NCBI GenBank assembly: GCA_902494375.1
Contig: CABUTL010000091.1
Location: 1 to 6,264, forward strand
Direction: 5' to 3'
Length of the DNA stretch: 6,264 nt
Source: an uncultured Collinsella sp.
Lineage (GTDB): Bacteria > Actinomycetota > Coriobacteriia > Coriobacteriales > Coriobacteriaceae
The translations under genes and the position numbers were made by a program. This document shows, one piece after another, positions 1-5,370 of the stretch. The first letter of the stretch is position 1, and every line of letters starts with the position of its first letter. A model generated the notes under the pieces. The model searched no databases, was not told where the DNA came from, and saw only the letters and a list, made by a program, of their open reading frames with translations.

Positions 1-188
1 ATGCCGTCGACGGCGACATCGAGCGAGCCGGCGATAACGTGGCCACCCTCGTGGTCGGTGTGGTTGCCGCTGATCTCGGAACGGCCGGGCGCGTGCACGT
101 AGAGCACCTGGCGGTCGCCGATGGGGCCAAACTCCTCCTCGAACAGCTTGGTGAGCGTGGCGAATGTCTTTTCGTCGGGGGCGGTCAT
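1..188 (-). CDS. galK: Galactokinase, N-terminal part (cut by window edge)
   Basis: Galactokinase phosphorylates galactose to galactose-1-phosphate with ATP, the first committed step of the Leloir pathway in the cytoplasm. Only the first 62 residues are in the window. Residues 33-49 read APGRSEISGNHTDHEGG, which matches the GHMP-kinase galactokinase signature (APGR...G.HTD..GG). The usual VNLIGE is replaced by SEISGN; from memory, a similar TEIGGN form occurs in galactokinases of gut Firmicutes and related bacteria. ATG at 188-186 is chosen because AAGGAAAGGA lies 5 bases upstream (203-194 on the minus strand). The gene diverges from a LacI-family regulator, and an operator-like repeat lies just upstream, so repression by that protein is likely. 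The family assignment is strong. Activity cannot be judged because the ATP-binding and C-terminal parts are outside the window. Confidence 0.88.
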   Translation of the reverse strand, partial: MTAPDEKTFATLTKLFEEEFGPIGDRQVLYVHAPGRSEISGNHTDHEGGHVIAGSLDVAVDG

Positions 189-231
189 GAGGGTCCTTTC
201 CTTGGCGCGTACAGGTAAGTTTTGCGTCGTT

Positions 232-247
232 ATGAGTACGTTAACAA
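232..247 (+). promoter_or_regulatory. Operator-like repeat copy 1 (galK side)
   Basis: The 16-mer ATGAGTACGTTAACAA is centred on a CpG at 239/240. It shares the 13-base core GAGTACGTTAACA exactly with two other sites in the same gap. A central CpG in an imperfect palindrome is typical of LacI-family operators. On the minus strand it overlaps a possible galK -10 (TGTTAA, 246-241) that lies 15 bases from a possible -35 (TTGGTT, 267-262), a short spacer. A protein bound here would block galK transcription. The sequence repeat is certain; the operator role is inferred. Confidence 0.7.
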
Positions 248-295
248 CTTAAAGCGGCATGAACCAAGTGTTCACGATACCGCACGTTACGGGCT

Positions 296-311
296 ATGTT
301 AACGTACTCAT
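296..311 (-). promoter_or_regulatory. Operator-like repeat copy 2 (middle of gap)
   Basis: Read on the minus strand this is ATGAGTACGTTAACAT, the most symmetric of the three copies (ATG...ACGT...CAT around the CpG at 303/304). With copy 1 it forms an inverted repeat of 18 exact bases (229-246 and 297-314). Centre-to-centre spacing to copy 1 is 64 bases, close to six helical turns, which would allow two bound dimers on one face of the DNA or a small loop. Confidence 0.68.
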
Positions 312-387
312 AACACATCGCTTGTCACTTTTTGAGAATCTGGTAATCGGTAGAAATTCAGCCGTGAACGGTACTGCCGTATGGACT

Positions 388-393
388 TATAAA
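388..393 (+). promoter_or_regulatory. Possible -10 element for the LacI-family gene
   Basis: TATAAA is a reasonable -10 hexamer about 135 bases before the LacI start codon. No convincing -35 lies 16-18 bases upstream (GTGAAC is the closest). Operator copy 3 would then lie just downstream of the transcription start, fitting autorepression. Weak evidence. Confidence 0.3.
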
Positions 394-418
394 GCAGAAG
401 AGATGCAGATAGAAAAAG

Positions 419-434
419 TAGAGTACGTTAACAT
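419..434 (+). promoter_or_regulatory. Operator-like repeat copy 3 (LacI-gene side)
   Basis: TAGAGTACGTTAACAT carries the same 13-base core (421-433) as copies 1 and 2, centred on the CpG at 426/427. It lies about 100 bases before the LacI start codon and 123 bases from copy 2, so it is the likely autoregulatory site. The repeat is directly visible; binding is inferred. Confidence 0.66.
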
Positions 435-526
435 GCGTCCGACGATAGCGGGCCTCGGCGCGGGATGTATTTCTGCCCGGGCCGGCATTCACGCTATTCA
501 GATCTCGCAAGGGTGAAGGTGATCCT

Positions 527-1558
527 GTGGCAAGGCGCCCGTCCAACGATACCAGTTCGCGTCCGGTCTCCATGGCCGACGTCGCCCGCGCTGCCGGCGT
601 TTCGCAGCAGACTGTTTCGCGCGTCGCCAACGGCTTGCCTAACGTTAACGAGCAGACGCGCCAGCGCGTACAGGCCGCTATGCAAAAGCTCGGCTTTCGT
701 CCGAGTTATGCCGGTCGCTCGCTGCGCGACGGCCGTTATCATTCGGTCGGCCTGTGCGTCAACGATGTCACCAAGTTCGGCAACCTCTCAATGATCGACG
801 GCATCGCCAGCGCTGCTCGCGAGCATAATTGCGCCATCACGCTGGTCGAGATGTCCAAGACCGAGGAGTTTTCGCTTGCCGAGGCCACGCGTCGTATGGC
901 CGCATTGCCGGTGGACGGCATCATCATCGGCATGAGTCGTATGGCGCCCGATTTTGAGACGTTTGATCCGTTGCCGGGCATCGGCACGGTCATCGTTACC
1001 ATGTACGCACATCCGCGCGTGACCACGGTCGATTCCGACCATTACGGCTGCTCGCTATTGCTTATGGATCACCTGTTTGAGCTAGGGCACGAGCAGATTC
1101 GCTATATTGGCGGCCCGTCATTCTCGGTCGACGAGCAATTTCGTCGCGCCGGTTGGCAGGATGCACTCGAGCGTAAACACATCGAGCCGGCAGAGCCGCT
1201 CGAGGGCGACTGGTCTGCCAACAGCGGCTACGAGGCCGTCAGGTACCTGGCCGAGCACGATCGCACCATGACGGCGATTTACGCGGCAAACGACCAGATG
1301 GCAAATGGCGCGATTGCAGCGCTGCGCGATAGCGGTCTGCGCGTGCCCGAGGACGTGAGCGTGGTGGGCGTCGACGATTCGCTCGATGATTTTGTGGCAC
1401 ACAACGAGCTCACGACCGTTCGATTCGATTTGCATCAGCGTGGACGCGAGGTGTTCGAGCACGCGGTTCCCAAGGCGGGGGCAACGGACAAAACCGTTGC
1501 CATTCGTATTCCCGGCCAGCTTATCGTTCGACATACCACGGCAGCTCCGCGCACATAG
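527..1558 (+). CDS. LacI-family transcriptional regulator, probable galactose-type repressor
   Basis: A cytoplasmic DNA-binding repressor of 343 residues, the usual family length. Residues 15-36 form the LacI helix-turn-helix (SMADVARAAGVSQQTVSRVANG). A hinge with RPSYAGRSLR at 58-67 follows. The rest is a periplasmic-binding-protein-like sensor domain with the family motifs VDGIIIG, HLFELGH..IRYIGGP, AIYAANDQMANGA and RVPEDVSVVGVDDS. The start is GTG at 527: GAAGGTGATCC at 515-525 matches the 16S anti-Shine-Dalgarno partner almost perfectly, and the HTH falls where expected. It is divergent from galK, with three identical-core CpG-centred repeats between them, so it probably represses galK and itself in response to galactose or a derivative. 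The family is certain; ligand and targets are inferred. No terminator is seen after it, so some read-through into the next gene is possible. Confidence 0.92.
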   Translation: MARRPSNDTSSRPVSMADVARAAGVSQQTVSRVANGLPNVNEQTRQRVQAAMQKLGFRPSYAGRSLRDGRYHSVGLCVNDVTKFGNLSMIDGIASAAREHNCAITLVEMSKTEEFSLAEATRRMAALPVDGIIIGMSRMAPDFETFDPLPGIGTVIVTMYAHPRVTTVDSDHYGCSLLLMDHLFELGHEQIRYIGGPSFSVDEQFRRAGWQDALERKHIEPAEPLEGDWSANSGYEAVRYLAEHDRTMTAIYAANDQMANGAIAALRDSGLRVPEDVSVVGVDDSLDDFVAHNELTTVRFDLHQRGREVFEHAVPKAGATDKTVAIRIPGQLIVRHTTAAPRT

Positions 1559-1641
1559 TTTTTGCAGGTCAATGGCGATATATTCCGCCTCAATAACAAT
1601 CGATAAGGATGCTGGCAGATAGCCGTGGCTATGAAGACGAG

Positions 1642-1650
1642 TGCTATGAT
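1642..1650 (+). promoter_or_regulatory. Extended -10 promoter of the flavodiiron protein gene
   Basis: TGCTATGAT holds a TG-N extended -10 with TATGAT at 1645-1650 (five of six to TATAAT). No good -35 is present 16-18 bases upstream, which is common for extended -10 promoters. Transcription would begin near 1657, giving a leader of about 30 bases that carries AGGAGG at 1673-1678. Confidence 0.5.
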
Positions 1651-1687
1651 AGACGGGCTCTTTTGTCTATCTAGGAGGCTTTGCCTG

Positions 1688-2848
1688 ATGGAGATCACCA
1701 AGGATATCCGCTACATTGGCGTTAACGATCACGACATTGACCTGTTCGAGGGCCAGTACGATGTGTCCGAGAACGGCATGGCATACAACAGCTACGTTAT
1801 CTTGGGCGAAAAGATTGCTGTCGCCGATTCAGTCGACGGCGGTTTTGTTGACGAGTGGCTCGGCAACCTCGAGGCCGTGCTCGATGGCCGCACGCCCGAC
1901 TACCTGATCGTCCATCACATGGAGCCCGATCACTCCGCCGGCATCGCCGCCTTTATGGAGCGCTATCCCCAGGCGCAGATTGTTGCCAGCATGGGCGCCT
2001 TCCGTATGATGGTCAACTACTTTGGCACCGACTTCCCCGAGCGCAAGATGGTCGTCAAAGATGGCGACGTGCTCGACCTGGGCGGCCACAGCCTAACCTT
2101 TGTCGGTGCCCCCAATGTTCACTGGCCCGAGGTGCTCTTCTCCTACGAGTCCACCGACAAGGTGCTCTTTAGTGCCGACGGTTTTGGCAAGTTTGGCGCC
2201 AACGACATCGAGGATCCCGAGGGCTGGGCTTGCGAAGCGCGCCGTTACTACTTTGGCATCGTCGGTAAGTTCGGCAAGTTCGTGCAGGCCGTCCTCAAGA
2301 AGGCCGCCGACCTGGACATCCAGATTATCTGCCCGCTCCACGGCCCCGTGCTGACTGAGAACCTGGGCTACTACCTCGACACCTATAACACCTGGTCGAG
2401 CTATCAGCCCGAGGACGAGGGTATCACGATTGCCTATGCGAGCGTGTACGGGCATCTGAAGGCTGCCGTCGAGGAGTTCGCATCTGCGCTTGAGGCTCGC
2501 GGCCAGAAGGTCTCCGTCTTTGACCTGGCTCGTGACGACATGGCCGAGGCCGTTGAGGATGCGTTCCGCTACGACCGTCTGGTGCTCGCCTCCATCACCT
2601 ATCAGGGCGAGATCTTCCCGTGCATGAGCACCTTCATCCATACGCTCGCCGAGCACGCCTACCAGAACCGTACGGTGGCGCTCGTCGAGGCCGGCTCTTG
2701 GGCACCCGCGGCTGCCAAGGTTATGACCAAGGAGCTCGAGGGCATGAAGGACATCACCCTGACGCAGACCAAGGTGACTGTGCTGGGCTCGCTCAACGAA
2801 GCCTCGCGCGCCCAGATCGAGGCCCTCGCCGACGAGCTGTCCAAGTAG
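1688..2848 (+). CDS. fprA: Class A flavodiiron protein (FprA family, O2/NO reductase)
   Basis: Flavodiiron proteins reduce O2 to water and/or NO to N2O in the cytoplasm of anaerobes, fed by rubredoxin or another small carrier. This 386-residue protein has the two-domain class A layout and usual length. The metallo-beta-lactamase-like diiron domain (about 1-245) has all ligands: H77-x-E79-x-D81-H82, H145, D164 and H218. A flavodoxin-like FMN domain follows from about 246, with the phosphate-loop region IAYASVYGHLK (248-258). No rubredoxin or flavin-reductase extension is fused. ATG at 1688 is chosen over an in-frame ATG at 1625: AGGAGG (1673-1678) lies 9 bases before it, residue 1 onwards fits the family, and the earlier ATG lies upstream of the likely promoter. 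An oddity is leucine at 257, where Thr or Ser is common in flavodoxin loops. Electron donor and the O2 versus NO preference cannot be read from sequence. Confidence 0.93.
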   Translation: MEITKDIRYIGVNDHDIDLFEGQYDVSENGMAYNSYVILGEKIAVADSVDGGFVDEWLGNLEAVLDGRTPDYLIVHHMEPDHSAGIAAFMERYPQAQIVASMGAFRMMVNYFGTDFPERKMVVKDGDVLDLGGHSLTFVGAPNVHWPEVLFSYESTDKVLFSADGFGKFGANDIEDPEGWACEARRYYFGIVGKFGKFVQAVLKKAADLDIQIICPLHGPVLTENLGYYLDTYNTWSSYQPEDEGITIAYASVYGHLKAAVEEFASALEARGQKVSVFDLARDDMAEAVEDAFRYDRLVLASITYQGEIFPCMSTFIHTLAEHAYQNRTVALVEAGSWAPAAAKVMTKELEGMKDITLTQTKVTVLGSLNEASRAQIEALADELSK

Positions 2849-2880
2849 CGACACGCTCACTTTTGACGCTCAGCCATCAC

Positions 2881-2920
2881 AACCACCACAAAGGGGACAG
2901 GCACCTTTGTGGTGGTTTTT
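2881..2920 (+). terminator. Strong intrinsic terminator after the flavodiiron gene
   Basis: A perfect 14-base-pair stem (AACCACCACAAAGG at 2881-2894 with 2904-2917) and a 9-base loop (GGACAGGCA) are followed by a T tract (2916-2920). It sits 32 bases after the fprA stop, between two convergent genes. On the opposite strand no T tract follows the stem, so it favours the plus direction, though the stem may also slow transcription from deoR. The loop region contains GGGGACAGGCACC (2893-2905), discussed in the findings. Confidence 0.88.
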
Positions 2921-2922
2921 GT

Positions 2923-3726
2923 TTAAGCGCCGGCGATGATGAGGGCTGGACGTGCGCCGTCGGCGGTCTTGGCGATTGAGGTGGCAACGGCGCCTTCGGG
3001 GTCTCGGTCCATCACGATGGCGTCGACATCGGTCAGCTTGGCAAAGCGGTACATGCCGCGTCCGTTAACCTTGCTGGCGTCCATGAGGGCGACGCTTTGA
3101 TGAGCGGCACCGATCATGGCTGTTTTGGTCTCGGCCATCTGCGGAAAGTCGGTGGTAAAGCCGCAGCCGGGAACAAAAGCGCCAGGGCACATGACGGCAA
3201 GATCGGCGTGGACCATTTGGAGCGCCTGCATGGTAAGTGGACCGTACAGATAGCGATGACCTTTGCGCAGTGCCCCACCCAGCATGACGACATCGACCGA
3301 GGGCATGCTCTCGTCGATGTAATCGGCAATGGTAATGTCGGCCGTGATGACGGTGATGCCGTTGCGCTGGTCGAGGAGCCGGACAAACTCGAGCGCCGTG
3401 GTGCCCGAGTCGACGAGAAGCGTGTCGCCGTCATTGACGAGCTCGATGGCGCTTTGTGCGATGGCTTGTTTGGCGGCGACATTAACGTTGATGCGGCGAT
3501 CCTGCGTGGAAACGGTAAGGCGTTTGTGGAGCGATACGGCGCCACCATGCGTGCGGCGCAGCTTGCCGGACTCCGCGAGTGCGTCCAGGTCGGCGCGAGC
3601 GGTGACAGAGGACACGCCAAAGGTCTGGGCAATTTCTGCCACCTGCACCGAGGCGTTATGCTCGAGCATCTCCATGATGGCGGCACGACGCTCATCGGCG
3701 AAGGCTCGGGTTGTCGCATGGGCCAT
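2923..3726 (-). CDS. DeoR-family transcriptional regulator
   Basis: A 267-residue regulator with the two-domain DeoR layout, at the usual length. The N-terminal winged helix covers about 12-63, with S39-x-x-TARADL (to 47) matching the DeoR signature and ESGKLRRTHGGA at 52-63 as the wing. The C-terminal DeoRC sugar-phosphate sensor domain includes VNDGDTLLVDSGTT (98-111), ITVITADITIADYI, VVMLGGALRKGHRYLYGP and LMDASKVNGRGMYRFAKL. Family members usually repress sugar-catabolic operons and are released by a phosphorylated sugar. ATG at 3726-3724 is preceded by GGAG (3735-3732) five bases upstream. The gene is divergent from the class II aldolase and convergent with fprA, so control of the aldolase and of itself is plausible. 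The effector is unknown. The family call is strong. Confidence 0.92.
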   Translation of the reverse strand: MAHATTRAFADERRAAIMEMLEHNASVQVAEIAQTFGVSSVTARADLDALAESGKLRRTHGGAVSLHKRLTVSTQDRRINVNVAAKQAIAQSAIELVNDGDTLLVDSGTTALEFVRLLDQRNGITVITADITIADYIDESMPSVDVVMLGGALRKGHRYLYGPLTMQALQMVHADLAVMCPGAFVPGCGFTTDFPQMAETKTAMIGAAHQSVALMDASKVNGRGMYRFAKLTDVDAIVMDRDPEGAVATSIAKTADGARPALIIAGA

Positions 3727-3773
3727 AGCTGCTCCATTCTCACATTAATTTGCAGGAATTGTGTTGAATCTAT

Positions 3774-3793
3774 TTTCGTTCATTTTCTTTTTG
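3774..3793 (+). promoter_or_regulatory. Candidate DeoR-type operator A
   Basis: TTTCGTTCATTTTCTTTTTG is a run of TTTC-like pyrimidine repeats starting with TTTCG. DeoR-family operators such as those of AgaR are known for repeated TTTCnTTT units. It lies in the leader of deoR, downstream of its predicted transcription start. A related box lies 34 bases to the right. In an AT-rich gap, chance similarity is possible. Confidence 0.42.
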
Positions 3794-3807
3794 AGTAAGA
3801 AAACGCC

Positions 3808-3827
3808 TTTCGATTACTTATCTTTTC
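3808..3827 (+). promoter_or_regulatory. Candidate DeoR-type operator B
   Basis: TTTCGATTACTTATCTTTTC shares the TTTCG start and the TCTTTT end with box A at nearly the same internal spacing. It overlaps the predicted start site and the edge of the -10 of deoR, a good place for autorepression. A looser third pyrimidine run lies near 3888-3906 on the aldolase side. Binding is inferred. Confidence 0.42.
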
Positions 3828-3854
3828 TATAAAAGAAAGATGCTTAACACCCAA
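3826..3854 (-). promoter_or_regulatory. Promoter of the deoR gene
   Basis: On the minus strand TTGGGT (3854-3849) and TATAGA (3831-3826) are separated by exactly 17 bases, a good sigma-70-type arrangement. Transcription would start near 3819, about 90 bases before the start codon. The -10 lies inside a short palindrome, TCTTTT-CTAT-AAAAGA (3821-3836), and abuts operator candidate B. Confidence 0.55.
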
Positions 3855-3969
3855 AATTCAATATCGAACACGTCCGCTCGGATTCAATTCCTTCCTTTTA
3901 CTTTTCAAAAACGACTGTATTGACCTGCATGGGCTCAATATCTCGCACGTGCAAAGCCATCGATTTTCA

Positions 3970-3975
3970 TACAAT
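3970..3975 (+). promoter_or_regulatory. Possible -10 element of the aldolase gene
   Basis: TACAAT (five of six to TATAAT) lies 85 bases before the aldolase start. No good -35 is found 16-18 bases upstream. TTGACC at 3920-3925 is a good -35 by sequence but has no fitting -10 at normal spacing. The true start site is therefore uncertain. Confidence 0.33.
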
Positions 3976-3988
3976 GGGCGCAGCAAAA

Positions 3989-4009
3989 CGCAAGGTAATA
4001 GGCCTTGCG
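3989..4009 (+). other. Stem-loop in the aldolase leader
   Basis: CGCAAGG (3989-3995) pairs perfectly with CCTTGCG (4003-4009) around a 7-base loop, TAATAGG. It would lie at the 5' end of the mRNA if transcription starts just after 3975, and could protect the transcript. No T tract follows, so it is not a terminator, and it does not reach the ribosome binding site (4041-4051). Confidence 0.35.
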
Positions 4010-4060
4010 GACACGTACGCCCGATGTCCAGATGCGGGCGAGGGAGAGGAGCAAACGCTC

Positions 4061-4918
4061 ATGGCACTTGTTACCACCGAAAAGATGCTCAAGGACGCTC
4101 AGGCCGGCCACTACGCCGTCGGCGCGTTCAACGTCGAGAACCTCGAGTTTGTTATGGCCGTTCTGGCCGCTGCCGAGGAGACCAAGTCCCCCGTCATCAT
4201 GCAGACCACCCCGGGCACCATCAAGACCGCTGGTCTGGATTACTTCTACGGCATGGTCAAGGCTGCCGCCGAGCGCGCTTCCGTGCCCGTCGCCCTGCAC
4301 CTCGATCACGGCGATGGCTATGACCGCTGCATGCAGGCTTTCCGCACGGGCTACACCTCTGTCATGATCGACGGTTCGCACGAGTCCTTCGAGGACAACA
4401 TCGCCCTGACCAAGTCCGTCGCCGACGCTGGCCGCGCCATGGGCGTGCCCGTCGAGGCTGAGCTCGGTAAGGTTGGCGGCAAGGAGGACGACGGTCCCGC
4501 GGTCGAGGGCGAGAGCCCCTACACCGATCCTGCCGAGGCCAAGGAGTTCGTCGAGCGCACTGGCTGCACCTCTCTCGCTATTGGCGTTGGTACCAGCCAC
4601 GGCGTGTACACGAGCGATCCGCACATCGAGCAGTCCGTGGTCAAGGCTATCCGCGACGCCGTCGACGTGCCGCTGGTTCTGCACGGCACCTCCGGTGTGC
4701 CCGATGAGCAGGTCGCCGAGGCCGTGAAGAACGGCATCTGCAAGGTTAACTACGCTACCGAGCTGCGTCAGGCCTACACCAAGGGCTTCATGGCCTACAT
4801 GGCCGAGAACCCTGCCTGCTTCGACCCCAAGAAGCCGGCCAAGGAGGGCATGCGTGAGATCACCGAGCTGGTTAAGATCCGCATGACCAACCTCAACTCT
4901 GTGGGCAAAGCAGAGTAA
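4061..4918 (+). CDS. fba: Class II ketose-bisphosphate aldolase (fructose- or tagatose-1,6-bisphosphate)
   Basis: This zinc enzyme splits a ketose-1,6-bisphosphate into dihydroxyacetone phosphate and glyceraldehyde-3-phosphate in the cytoplasm. It has 285 residues, almost the length of E. coli GatY. The catalytic Asp and zinc ligands are visible: D82 and H83 in HLDHG (80-84), E134 in VEAELGKVGGKEDD, H180 in GVGTSHGVY and H208 in VLHGTSG, with N230 in KVNYATEL. The start at 4061 is chosen because AGGGAGAGGAG (4041-4051) precedes it and the family N-terminus aligns there. An in-frame extension to 3920 is unlike the family. Codon use is strongly biased towards C-ending codons, suggesting high expression. 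The symbol is provisional: the sequence resembles GatY/KbaY tagatose-bisphosphate aldolases as much as glycolytic FbaA, and the divergent DeoR-type gene fits a sugar-specific role. Confidence 0.93.
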   Translation: MALVTTEKMLKDAQAGHYAVGAFNVENLEFVMAVLAAAEETKSPVIMQTTPGTIKTAGLDYFYGMVKAAAERASVPVALHLDHGDGYDRCMQAFRTGYTSVMIDGSHESFEDNIALTKSVADAGRAMGVPVEAELGKVGGKEDDGPAVEGESPYTDPAEAKEFVERTGCTSLAIGVGTSHGVYTSDPHIEQSVVKAIRDAVDVPLVLHGTSGVPDEQVAEAVKNGICKVNYATELRQAYTKGFMAYMAENPACFDPKKPAKEGMREITELVKIRMTNLNSVGKAE

Positions 4919-4948
4919 CAGCAAGGGTACTCCGACTCGCTACATATC

Positions 4949-5079
4949 CCGGGGAGGGACGAGGGCTTAGTTCCCCAATCGTCCTCGGGCATGCAAAAAG
5001 CCTCGCTGCGCACTTCGTGCGGCGAGGCTTTTTGCCCCCTGCGGAAAGATTGGGGAACTAAGCCCTCATCCCTCCCAGG
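4949..5079. repeat. Nested inverted-repeat element around a terminator hairpin
   Basis: Arms of 29 bases (4952-4980 and 5048-5076) are reverse complements with a single mismatch (C4960 against A5068). Pairing extends by CC/GG at 4949-4950 and 5078-5079 after one mismatch. Each arm contains AGGGCTTAGTTCCCCAATC on one strand or the other. Between the arms is a second, independent hairpin (4993-5035). The whole could fold into a very long stem. No target-site duplication is evident at the edges and there is no ORF inside. It may be a small non-autonomous mobile element or an intergenic palindromic repeat family, but with one copy visible this is undecided. Confidence 0.75.
4993..5035. terminator. 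Bidirectional intrinsic terminator after the aldolase gene
   Basis: GCAAAAAGCCTCGC (4993-5006) pairs perfectly with 5022-5035 over 14 bases. The apex is a smaller stem, CGCAC (5009-5013) with GTGCG (5017-5021), around a TTC loop. The A and T runs flanking the GC-rich stem give a T tract on both strands, so it can end the aldolase transcript (its stop is 74 bases upstream) and any minus-strand transcript from the vsr side. It forms the core of the larger inverted repeat. Confidence 0.87.
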
Positions 5080-5116
5080 TTGACCTACTCGAGGTCGTCG
5101 CCCTTGTGGCGTTAGA

Positions 5117-5143
5117 GCGGAAAAATTGGAGCGTTAGGGCTTC
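5117..5143. repeat. Degenerate partial copy of the inverted-repeat inner edge
   Basis: GCGGAAAAATTGGAG (5117-5131) matches GCGGAAAGATTGGGG (5041-5055) at 13 of 15 positions. It is followed by TTAGGGCTT, which resembles the GGGCTTAG part of the arms. The heptamer GCGTTAG also occurs twice here, at 5109-5115 and 5131-5137. This may be a decayed copy of the element to its left, or chance similarity. Confidence 0.3.
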
Positions 5144-5158
5144 TTTGCTGATGGGGGA

Positions 5159-5368
5159 TTAGTATGCCCGGGCTTGGTTGGGGAATGCCTGGTCTAGTGA
5201 GGCTTGGAGTTTTTCGAAGGATGTCTGCAGGTTGAGGTGTTGGTCTGCAGAGCGTTTGGCTTTTGTGGTGGGGGAGTCGAGGAGGCCGTTTCTCTGTGTC
5301 GGGGGGAAGGAGAAAAGGTTTGCATGATTTAGGGATAGCTGCTGTGCTGCGTCATTGGAAGAATGCAT
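5159..5368 (-). CDS. Small hypothetical protein, 69 residues (doubtful)
   Basis: I do not recognise this protein. It is hydrophilic and rich in Gln, Ser, Asn and Ala (it begins MHSSNDAAQQLSLNHAN), with no signal peptide or membrane segment. In its favour, GAGGAGG lies about 10 bases before the ATG at 5368, it starts two bases after the stop of another small minus-strand ORF, and its Phe, Asp and Asn codons mostly end in C, as in neighbouring genes. Against it, there is no known family and no visible promoter. It could be a decayed remnant downstream of vsr. The bidirectional terminator would end its transcript. Confidence 0.27.
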   Translation of the reverse strand: MHSSNDAAQQLSLNHANLFSFPPTQRNGLLDSPTTKAKRSADQHLNLQTSFEKLQASLDQAFPNQARAY

Positions 5369-5370
5369 GC

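Noticed and set aside
259..516. Plus-strand open frame of 85 codons in the galK/LacI gap
   Set aside because: It lacks a ribosome binding site, covers the operator cluster and promoter, and its composition is not protein-like for this genome.
1574..1589. GGCG...CGCC hairpin after the LacI-family gene as a terminator
   Set aside because: The stem is only four base pairs and no T tract follows.
1625..1687. Longer start for the flavodiiron protein at ATG 1625
   Set aside because: The extra 21 residues do not fit the family, no good ribosome binding site precedes 1625, and the likely promoter lies at 1642-1650, so an mRNA starting near 1657 would not contain this ATG.
3920..4060. Longer start for the aldolase upstream of 4061
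   Set aside because: Class II aldolases of this type begin at the residues encoded from 4061. A strong purine-rich ribosome binding site sits just before it, and the 47-residue extension covers the leader hairpin and promoter region.
3935..4924. Long open frame antisense to the aldolase
   Set aside because: It mirrors the codon bias of the real gene on the other strand, has a low-complexity Leu/Gly/Val/His composition, and matches no family. Long frames antisense to the flavodiiron, deoR and vsr genes were rejected for the same reason.
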